In this document: positions 1 to 5,152 of the stretch, piece after piece
Numbering within the stretch: position 1 is the stretch's first letter
How the letters are laid out: every line of letters begins with the position of its first letter
Assembly: GCA_015904055.1 (NCBI GenBank)
Contig: JABMDE010000083.1
Coordinates: 15,076 to 20,227 of the forward strand
Source: Nitrospira sp.
Lineage (GTDB): Bacteria; Nitrospirota; Nitrospiria; Nitrospirales; Nitrospiraceae
DNA length: 5,152 bases
Reading direction: 5' to 3'
The notes under the pieces: generated by a model
Told to the model about the DNA's origin: nothing
What the model saw: only the letters and a program-made list of their open reading frames with translations
The model's database searches: none
Made by a program: the position numbers and the translations under genes

Positions 1-143
1 TTGATGGCCTGCTCCTTGATGCGCTCTTCCCCGGCCCGTCCTTCCTGACCGGTTCCCGATCCGGATAGGGCTGAGCAGCCTTGCATCACGAGCACGGCCA
101 TCATTGGTGCGCCGATAACCCACAACACTCGATTTTGTCGCAT
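1..143 (-). CDS. Putative lipoprotein, N-terminal part (runs off the left edge)
   Basis: Reading the minus strand from ATG at 143-141 gives 47 codons with no stop before the window edge. The N-terminus is a classic lipoprotein signal peptide: Arg2 and Arg5, a hydrophobic stretch from about residue 6 to 20, then V-M-Q-G-C with the lipidated cysteine at residue 23. This fits the general prokaryotic lipoprotein pattern, although Met at -3 is less usual than Leu. The mature part begins with a small, flexible Ser/Gly-rich segment (SALSGSGTGQ) and then becomes charged (EGRAGEERIKEQ). Residue +2 is Ser, which in proteobacterial Lol rules would favour the outer membrane; whether that rule holds in this organism is unknown. 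The start is well supported by a ribosome binding site a few bases upstream. The gene follows the aldo/keto reductase after 41 bases on the same strand, so co-transcription is possible. The function cannot be told from the visible part. Confidence 0.8.
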   Translation of the reverse strand, partial: MRQNRVLWVIGAPMMAVLVMQGCSALSGSGTGQEGRAGEERIKEQAI

Positions 144-146
144 AGA

Positions 147-155
147 TCCCCTCTC
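147..155 (-). promoter_or_regulatory. Ribosome binding site of the lipoprotein gene
   Basis: On the minus strand the bases before the ATG at 143 read GAGAGGGGATCT. The purine run GAGAGGGGA is a good Shine-Dalgarno match and ends three bases before the start codon, with its core AGGGG four to five bases away. This fixes ATG 143 as the start. Confidence 0.7.
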
Positions 156-163
156 TTCTTCAG

Positions 164-190
164 ATAATAAAATGCGTCATCATTCTACAA
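164..190 (-). promoter_or_regulatory. Possible promoter for the lipoprotein gene
   Basis: On the minus strand TTGTAG (190-185) is followed, after 15 bases, by TATTAT (169-164), which matches five of six bases of the -10 consensus. The segment is much more AT-rich than its surroundings. The -35-like hexamer contains the TAG stop codon of the upstream aldo/keto reductase frame. The spacer is shorter than the ideal 17 bases and the -35 match is poor, so this is a weak call. If it is real, the lipoprotein mRNA would start only about 15 bases before its ATG. Confidence 0.3.
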
Positions 191-3181
191 TGATGCGGCC
201 ACGGCGGTCATCCGTTCGTACACCTGCCTGGCATCCTTCGACGGTTCCCACGTGAGGATTGCCAAGGTATCATCGACATAGTGTGGTGTGCGCATACCGT
301 TCAGCACGCAGGTGACGCCGGGCGTCCAGGCCAGGATCCAGAGTGCTTTGCGTGAGAGCGTGTTTTGACGGCGCGCTTCCGGCAACAGGGGGTCGAGTGC
401 CTGCGCGATTGCAGCGGTGCGCGCACGGCTCCGTTCAGTGGCTTCACGCCGCATTCCACGGAGCAGGGCCAGCAGCTCCGGCACATACCGCTCGCGCCAG
501 GCCTCCCATCGTTCCGATGGTTCTCCGGTCAACTGGCGTGACAGGGTTTGTATCGCCTGATTGACTTGTGGGGCAATCATCTGGCGCTCAAGTTGTTCCC
601 AATGCTCCAGGCCCTGGATCTGTGGGCGCACCCGCTGCAACTCGTGAGACCAATTGAAAAACTCATCTGGCGCCGTCCCTTGCTTGGCTTGTTGCATGGT
701 CGGCGCAATCGAATCCCGATATTCTTGTTCAAGTGTGCCGACAGCGTCAAGCTGTCGGACGACATCGGTCGGTGCATCTTCCAGGGGCAGGTCCGCCAGG
801 CGCACGATACCACTGCGTGGGCTGGGCATGGCGTTTAAGGGGCGATTCACCAGTACGGCCACACCAGCCTGCTGCGCGTACTCCAGCACGGTCTGACGTC
901 CGGCAGCGCCTGTGTTGGCCGTCAGTGCGGCCCCGGATTCAAATAAATTCATCGGCAGTTGCAGGAGGCGGAAGTGATGGGTGTCCAGGCCCGCCGACTT
1001 GGCAGCGGCGTGCGCCGCGTCAACCATGGCGGCAAGCGAGGTGGCTTCCGCACGTTCGGCCGGAGCGGTCACCGTATTCGAGGAGACCCCGTAGTACTGG
1101 AGTCGCCCTGCTGCCACTTGCGCTTCAAAATAGGTAAAGGCCTGCTCAAGTCGGCTATAGAAATGGGCGCGCAGCGCGGCCAGATCCTGCTCGCCGCGGT
1201 GCGTGGCTTCCGATAAAAAGTATTCCGGGTTGTGCAGAAGACAGACGTCCAACGTGAGCAGACCGAGGCGATCCAGGGAGAGCGCCAACTGATCCGCCAG
1301 GAATTCAGGATGGATGCAGTGCCAGATACCGTCTCCGTATTTGACCATGTCAGGATAAGGGCGCCCGGAGTGTTCTCTGGCTTCGGCCAGTTTCAAATTC
1401 TCTCCCTGCACGTAGCCGATTTTGGAGACGATGACGACCTCTTCGCGCTGTAACTCGCCTGCGGCGATCATATCCGCGAGCACAGTCCCGACGGCGCGTT
1501 CGCTGTCCCCATCCATATAATTTGTTGAGGTGTCGATCACGTTACACGAGGCTCGCAAGGCTTTCTTGAGCGCGTCTCGATGGTCGGCTTCTTGCGTATG
1601 CACACGATAGGTGCCGAATCCCACGCGCGTCGTGGTCAATCCGGTGGTGCCGAGCGAGGTGAACCCATTTGCCAGCGCGGCATCGCCGGCCAGGCCGATC
1701 ATGCGCGCCGCATAGGCGGCGGTTCCTTGGACCGTCGCACGGCCGGAGATCTGCGTGCCCCGCAGTATTTTCGGTTCGCCCCCGTGCCGCGCGCTTGTCT
1801 GCAAGGCGTCCGGTATCGCGCGCGGGTCGGTCATCGGCTGGCGGCAGCTGAAGTTTCGGCAGATGTAGAGCGCCGGGTGTCCGTCAACCGGGTGCTTCCC
1901 TTCCAGGAGGGGCAAGGATGACGGCGTGCCGGGCGCGGCTGTTGCGATGATGCGATTCGGAAGGTACTGGTCTGCGACTGTCCGACGAAGGTCGCGGAGA
2001 CCTGCCTGTGTCTCGTCGCCGACAAAGGCCAGTTCAATCGGTCCTTCGGTCAGAAAATCCACCAGCGCCAGGGTTTTGGCAAAGGCCCTCGGGTAACGGG
2101 CGATCTGCCGCCCGTAGGCCCGGACTGCACCGATCGCCGCCTCACGCCAGTCTTGCCGGTCGAAGTGAAAAGAGAGCCGGGCCAAGGCTGATGCGGCCAC
2201 GGCATTGGCGCTGGGGGTGGCGCCATCGGAGCCTTCGCGGGCGCGGAGAATGAGCGATTCATGATGTGTCGCCGTGGTAAAAAATCCGCCGTGCGTCTCA
2301 TCCAGGAAATCGCTCATCAGGAAGCCGGCCAGCCGCGCCGCTGCATGGAGGTAGGTCTCGGAGGCTCCAGCCTCGTAGAGATCCAGCAGTCCCTCTGCCA
2401 GGAAGGCGTAGTCTTCGAGATAGGCGGCAAGATGCGCGCGTCCGGCCCGCGAGGTCCGCAACAACCGGCCGTCTGGTCGGGCATGGGTTTGAAGCAGGAA
2501 GTCGGCAGTGTGTTGAGCCGCCTCGCGGTAGCGATCTTCTCCGAACACCCTGGCCGCTTCGGCCATGGCCGACAGCATCATGCCGTTCCACGCCGTGATC
2601 ACTTTGTCGTCCAGTCCGGGGGGAATGCGCTGCAGCCGTGTCCGGTACAGTGCGGGCTTTGCGCGGGCGGCGGTCTCTAAGAGTTCATCGGTCGTCAGAT
2701 CGATGTGCCGGGCGACCTCTTCGATGGGGTGCAGGCGATTCGGAATATTCGTATGTTCCCAGTTGCCGGCATCGGTGATGTCGTAGAGTGCGCAGAACCG
2801 CCGGGCTGCTTCCTCGTCGTTCAGTGCCGCTCGCACGTCGGCCGGTGTCCAGACGAAGAATTTTCCCTCGACGCCTTCGGAGTCGGCATCGGTTGCAGAA
2901 TAAAATCCCCCTGCCGGCCCGGTCATTTCCCGGAGCACATAATCCAGCGTTTCGGTTGCCACCTGCCGGTAGAGAGCGCTCTTTGTGACCTGATAGGCTT
3001 CGACGTAGACGCGGGCCAGAAGCGCATTATCGTAGAGCATTTTCTCGAAATGCGGCACGAGCCAGCGCGCATCGGTCGAATAGCGGGCGAATCCTCCGCC
3101 GATATGGTCGTAGATTCCTCCCGCGGCCATCATATCGAGGGTTTTGGTGACCATGGCGAGGATGCGCAGAGCGAGGCGCAT
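185..3181 (-). CDS. 5'-truncated YyaL/DUF255-family protein fused in frame to an aldo/keto reductase
   Basis: The 998-codon frame has two parts. Residues about 7-460 match the alpha-helical barrel part of the YyaL/DUF255 (SPATA20-like) family. Landmarks are GGIYDHIGGGF at 21-31, WLVPHFEKMLYDNA at 40-53, DADSEGVEGKF at 98-108, DDKVITAWNG at 191-200, YLEDYAF at 254-260 and the terminal CRNFSCRQPMTDP at 441-453. Family members usually run to nearly 700 residues and begin with a thioredoxin-like domain; here that domain and the first barrel helices, roughly 230-250 residues, are missing. Residues about 478-998 form a complete aldo/keto reductase: GFGTYR at 521-526 and a catalytic tetrad of Asp550, Tyr555, Lys587 and His650. 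A helical insertion of about 150 residues precedes the last barrel strand (PGVTCVLNGMR, 954-964). The frame ends in TAG. The ATG at 3181 lies in malic enzyme DNA, has no Shine-Dalgarno sequence and is probably not a natural start. Expression is doubtful. The reductase's substrate and YyaL's exact reaction are unknown. Confidence 0.8.
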   Translation of the reverse strand: MRLALRILAMVTKTLDMMAAGGIYDHIGGGFARYSTDARWLVPHFEKMLYDNALLARVYVEAYQVTKSALYRQVATETLDYVLREMTGPAGGFYSATDADSEGVEGKFFVWTPADVRAALNDEEAARRFCALYDITDAGNWEHTNIPNRLHPIEEVARHIDLTTDELLETAARAKPALYRTRLQRIPPGLDDKVITAWNGMMLSAMAEAARVFGEDRYREAAQHTADFLLQTHARPDGRLLRTSRAGRAHLAAYLEDYAFLAEGLLDLYEAGASETYLHAAARLAGFLMSDFLDETHGGFFTTATHHESLILRAREGSDGATPSANAVAASALARLSFHFDRQDWREAAIGAVRAYGRQIARYPRAFAKTLALVDFLTEGPIELAFVGDETQAGLRDLRRTVADQYLPNRIIATAAPGTPSSLPLLEGKHPVDGHPALYICRNFSCRQPMTDPRAIPDALQTSARHGGEPKILRGTQISGRATVQGTAAYAARMIGLAGDAALANGFTSLGTTGLTTTRVGFGTYRVHTQEADHRDALKKALRASCNVIDTSTNYMDGDSERAVGTVLADMIAAGELQREEVVIVSKIGYVQGENLKLAEAREHSGRPYPDMVKYGDGIWHCIHPEFLADQLALSLDRLGLLTLDVCLLHNPEYFLSEATHRGEQDLAALRAHFYSRLEQAFTYFEAQVAAGRLQYYGVSSNTVTAPAERAEATSLAAMVDAAHAAAKSAGLDTHHFRLLQLPMNLFESGAALTANTGAAGRQTVLEYAQQAGVAVLVNRPLNAMPSPRSGIVRLADLPLEDAPTDVVRQLDAVGTLEQEYRDSIAPTMQQAKQGTAPDEFFNWSHELQRVRPQIQGLEHWEQLERQMIAPQVNQAIQTLSRQLTGEPSERWEAWRERYVPELLALLRGMRREATERSRARTAAIAQALDPLLPEARRQNTLSRKALWILAWTPGVTCVLNGMRTPHYVDDTLAILTWEPSKDARQVYERMTAVAASL
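3155..3181. other. Junction where two divergent genes both lose their 5' ends
   Basis: Left of about 3160 the minus strand reads the conserved YyaL segment (MVTKTLD, from 3154 downward). Right of about 3170 the plus strand reads the last part of an ACT domain leading into malic enzyme (SEAHGQKVLARL, from 3170). No intergenic DNA, promoter or ribosome binding site lies between. The zone holds a perfect 6-base inverted repeat, ATGCGC at 3162-3167 and GCGCAT at 3176-3181. It also holds two short direct repeats: GCGAGG at 3156-3161 and 3171-3176, and CATGGC at 3152-3157 and 3179-3184. These could be the traces of a microhomology join, but repeats this short also arise by chance. A natural deletion, another rearrangement or an assembly error would all look like this. 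Confidence 0.7.
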
Positions 3182-3190
3182 GGCCAGAAG

Positions 3191-4435
3191 GTGCTGGCTC
3201 GATTAGGCGCGCTGTCCGATGTCACCGTGCTCTCGGCCTCCGATCGTATTTTCCTGCTGCATCTCGGCGGGAAAATCCGGGTGGAGGGGAAGATTGCAAT
3301 CAGTACGCGGAACGTCCTCTCGATGGTCTATACCCCCGGTGTCGGCCGTGTCGCCCAAGCCATCGCGCAGGACAAGTCCAAAGCCTATGCCTTCACCAGC
3401 AAAAGCAACAGTGTGGCGATCGTCACGGACGGATCGGCGGTGTTGGGGCTGGGTAATCTTGGCCCGGAAGCCGCGCTGCCTGTGATGGAAGGCAAAGCGA
3501 TGCTGTTCAAGGAATTGGCCGGCATTGATGCCTGGCCGCTCTGCCTCAATACCCAGGATCCGGATGCGATTGTGCAGATTGTACAAGGGATCGCGCCGGG
3601 ATTCGGCGCCATTAACCTGGAGGATATCGGCGCGCCCCGTTGTTTTGAGATCGAGCGGCGCTTGAAGCAAGTGCTCGATGTGCCGGTCATGCATGATGAT
3701 CAGCATGGGACGGCCGTGGTGATTCTGGCGGCTCTCACGAACGCACTGCGGGTGGTCGGAAAGCGGATGGAGCAGGTGCGTGTCGTTGTCAACGGGCTCG
3801 GCGCGGCGGGGACGGCCTGCTGCCGGATGTTGCTGGCGGCCGGCGTGTCGCATCTGCTGGGCTGCGACAAGGACGGCATCATCTTGTACGGTGAGGCCGA
3901 GCAATTACGGGCCTGCCGGGCCGATCTGGCTGCCTGTCTCACGCCGGACAAGCCGAGGGGGACGCTGCGTGACGCGCTGAAAGGCGCCGATGTGTTCATC
4001 GGCCTGTCAGTCGGAAATATTCTGAGCGCGGAGGACCTTGATGTCATGGCAACGGACCGGATCGTGTTCGCGATGGCGAATCCGGACCCGGAGGTCTCGC
4101 CGGAGCTGGCCGCGTCGCACTGCCGCGTCTTTGCAACCGGCCGTTCGGATTATCCCAACCAGATCAATAATGCGCTCGCATTTCCAGGCATCTTCCGCGG
4201 AGCGCTCGACGTGCAAGCCGCCGAGATCAACGAGGCGATGAAGTTGGCCGCGGCCGATGCCCTGGCGCATACGATCCCTGAAGGCGCGGTGAGTGAGGAC
4301 TACATTATCCCCAGCCTCTTCGACAAAACAGTCGTGCCAACCGTGGCCCACGCGGTCGCAACCGCTGCTCGAGACACCGGGGTGGCGCGCCGGCGGAACA
4401 AAGCAAGTGACCGGCCGCTCTCTCGTGACACGTAA
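3191..4435 (+). CDS. NAD(P)-dependent malic enzyme, 5'-truncated in its ACT domain
   Basis: Malic enzyme oxidatively decarboxylates malate to pyruvate in the cytoplasm. Numbering from GTG 3191, the catalytic part is complete: YTPGV with the catalytic Tyr47; TDGSAVLGLGNLGP at 79-92; EGKA with the catalytic Lys102; NLEDI (142-146) and HDDQHGT (168-174), which supply the metal ligands Glu144, Asp145 and Asp170; the dinucleotide-binding loop NGLGAAG (201-207); ANPDPE (296-301); and NQINN (323-327). Asp226 at the end of the next strand hints at NAD rather than NADP. Before the catalytic part, ARLGALSDVTVLSASDRIF resembles the last helix and strand of an ACT domain, as in ACT-malic enzymes. That homology continues upstream to about 3164-3170, where it ends at the junction, so about 50-60 N-terminal residues are missing. 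The frame is open back to 2705, but that stretch is antisense yyaL. GTG 3191 is only the first in-frame start after the junction and has no convincing ribosome binding site. The tail after residue 399 is basic. The stop is TAA. Confidence 0.85.
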   Translation: MLARLGALSDVTVLSASDRIFLLHLGGKIRVEGKIAISTRNVLSMVYTPGVGRVAQAIAQDKSKAYAFTSKSNSVAIVTDGSAVLGLGNLGPEAALPVMEGKAMLFKELAGIDAWPLCLNTQDPDAIVQIVQGIAPGFGAINLEDIGAPRCFEIERRLKQVLDVPVMHDDQHGTAVVILAALTNALRVVGKRMEQVRVVVNGLGAAGTACCRMLLAAGVSHLLGCDKDGIILYGEAEQLRACRADLAACLTPDKPRGTLRDALKGADVFIGLSVGNILSAEDLDVMATDRIVFAMANPDPEVSPELAASHCRVFATGRSDYPNQINNALAFPGIFRGALDVQAAEINEAMKLAAADALAHTIPEGAVSEDYIIPSLFDKTVVPTVAHAVATAARDTGVARRRNKASDRPLSRDT

Positions 4436-4453
4436 GGCCTTCTTGGCCTTGCG
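4431..4453 (+). terminator. Hairpin overlapping the malic enzyme stop codon, possible weak terminator
   Basis: CGTAAGGCC (4431-4439) pairs with GGCCTTGCG (4445-4453), giving nine base pairs with one G-T wobble around the loop TTCTT. It begins at the last sense codon and includes the TAA stop. No T-rich tract follows, so it lacks the usual second half of an intrinsic terminator. It may instead slow transcription or protect the 3' end of the mRNA. Confidence 0.35.
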
Positions 4454-4498
4454 ATCGCACTCGTTGCCATTTACCTCAGGCCGCCCCCAAAGCCCTTC

Positions 4499-4525
4499 TT
4501 GTCGCAAATGTCACTGTGCTAGAAT
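4499..4525 (+). promoter_or_regulatory. Probable promoter of the J-domain protein gene
   Basis: TGCTAGAAT at 4517-4525 is an extended -10 element: a TGn motif directly followed by TAGAAT, five of six bases of the consensus. A weak -35-like TTGTCG sits at 4499-4504 with a 15-base spacer, which matters less when the -10 is extended. Transcription would begin near 4532, leaving an untranslated leader of about 20 bases before ATG 4552. It lies in the 116-base gap after malic enzyme, which suggests separate transcription. Confidence 0.45.
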
Positions 4526-4551
4526 GCGCGCTTCTTATTAGCGGACGAGCC

Positions 4552-5152
4552 ATGCCTTTTTCTACGAGTAAGTACATCAAGTTCCGTCAGGGGATGCAGA
4601 AACGCATCGATTCGCTGCGGTCCAAGACGGAAGACAGTCTGGAGCTTGCCGTCGATGTCATGATGGAAGAGCGGGTGGACAGTTTTTTCCGCGTCGAACA
4701 GGGGCTTGAAGAGGTGATTCGGTCGCTGATCGAGATTGAAGAGGAGCTGGACGTCATTCGTGATTTGTCCGGCGCGATGCGTCTCGAATCCAGGCTGGAG
4801 TTTGTCGAAGATCGCTGGGACGAGTTCGATAGCGAGATCCGTGAACGGCCCAGACGGCGGCGCAAGAAAATCAGTCTTGCCGATATGTTGAAGGCGGCCA
4901 GCGGGGGAGGCGGGGCCCTCTCGGAGAATCCAAGCGGCGTCAACAACGCCATGGATGCCTATGCGATCATGGGCGTGGAGTTCGGTAGTTCCCTGGCCGA
5001 TGTGACGGCCGCCTTTCGGATCAAGGCCAAACAGTTGCATCCCGACGCCAACAACGGCGACCGCAGCTCTGAACCGGAACTCCGGCGCATGTTGGAGGCC
5101 TATCAGTTTCTCAAGGAATATCTCAGTTTGAGCAATACCGAACCGATGCGCC
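4552..5152 (+). CDS. J-domain (DnaJ-like) protein with N-terminal coiled coil, C-terminus beyond the window
   Basis: The frame is open from ATG 4552 to the right edge, giving 200 residues without a stop. Residues about 10-100 are strongly charged and helical, rich in Glu, Asp, Arg and Leu (for example RSLIEIEEELDVIRDL), and look like a coiled coil. A basic cluster PRRRRKK follows at 100-106, then a short Gly-rich linker (SGGGG at 117-121). Residues about 135-191 resemble a J-domain: YAIMGV at 137-142, a helix with FRIKAKQLHPD carrying the HPD tripeptide at 163-165, and a final helix with AYQFLKEYL at 183-191. HPD is the motif by which J-domains stimulate ATP hydrolysis by Hsp70/DnaK. I see no signal peptide, so the protein is probably cytoplasmic. 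No Gly/Phe-rich or zinc-finger region is visible so far, so this is not a canonical DnaJ but a type III J-protein whose client is unknown. The start is favoured by a promoter-like element 27 bases upstream; its ribosome binding site (GGACGAG) is weak. Confidence 0.8.
   Translation, partial: MPFSTSKYIKFRQGMQKRIDSLRSKTEDSLELAVDVMMEERVDSFFRVEQGLEEVIRSLIEIEEELDVIRDLSGAMRLESRLEFVEDRWDEFDSEIRERPRRRRKKISLADMLKAASGGGGALSENPSGVNNAMDAYAIMGVEFGSSLADVTAAFRIKAKQLHPDANNGDRSSEPELRRMLEAYQFLKEYLSLSNTEPMR

Noticed and set aside
1700..1702. ATG at residue 494 of the long minus-strand frame as a separate start for the aldo/keto reductase
   Set aside because: No Shine-Dalgarno sequence lies at the right distance, and the reductase-like N-terminal extension begins about 16 residues earlier. 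It cannot be fully excluded.
2705..3190. An upstream extension of the malic enzyme frame, open from ATG 2705
   Set aside because: This stretch is the antisense of well-conserved yyaL coding sequence and its translation resembles no malic enzyme or ACT domain. It is open only because the opposite frame is GC-rich coding DNA.
3203..3904. A 233-codon minus-strand open frame inside malic enzyme
   Set aside because: It is antisense to highly conserved catalytic motifs, and its translation shows no recognisable domain or plausible start signal.
4451..4458. GCGATCGC palindrome, the core of the cyanobacterial HIP1 repeat
   Set aside because: I noticed only one copy, in a GC-rich intergenic region, so chance is enough and it does not indicate a cyanobacterium.
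4519..5040. A 173-codon minus-strand open frame opposite the J-domain gene
   Set aside because: The plus strand carries an HPD-containing J-domain, a coiled coil and an upstream promoter-like element. The antisense frame has no recognisable features.

Overview
The window is GC-rich bacterial chromosomal DNA with no sign of plasmid, phage, IS, CRISPR or RNA genes. An ACT-domain type malic enzyme, a YyaL/DUF255-family protein joined to an aldo/keto reductase, and a lipoprotein with a good signal peptide together suggest a Gram-negative-type bacterium. My best guess is Nitrospirota (Nitrospira-like), but this is inferred from remembered protein style, not from a search.

Layout, left to right. 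(1) Positions 1-143, minus strand: the first 47 codons of a lipoprotein gene that runs off the left edge. It has a strong ribosome binding site and possibly its own promoter overlapping the end of the gene before it. (2) Positions 185-3181, minus strand: a 998-codon open frame. It encodes the C-terminal two thirds of a YyaL/DUF255-family protein followed, in the same frame and after only about 17 residues, by a complete aldo/keto reductase. The thioredoxin-like N-terminal domain of YyaL is absent. (3) Near 3155-3181 lies an abrupt junction. (4) From the junction to 4435, plus strand: a malic enzyme whose catalytic part is complete but whose N-terminal ACT domain is cut in half. (5) Positions 4436-4551: an intergenic gap with a hairpin and a plausible promoter. 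(6) From 4552 to the right edge, plus strand: the first 200 codons of a coiled-coil protein with a J-domain carrying an intact HPD motif.

The most notable feature is the junction. Two divergently oriented genes both lose their 5' ends at the same place, and no intergenic DNA, promoter or ribosome binding site lies between them. The simplest readings are a deletion of roughly a kilobase that removed both 5' ends and the shared promoter region, another rearrangement, or an assembly error. The first codons of the long minus-strand frame are antisense malic enzyme DNA, and the plus-strand frame reaching back to 2705 is antisense yyaL DNA. Neither ORF start should be trusted.

I see no previously undescribed multi-gene system. 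The malic enzyme (malate to pyruvate), the aldo/keto reductase (NAD(P)H-dependent carbonyl reduction) and the J-domain protein (Hsp70 partner) do not form an obvious pathway.
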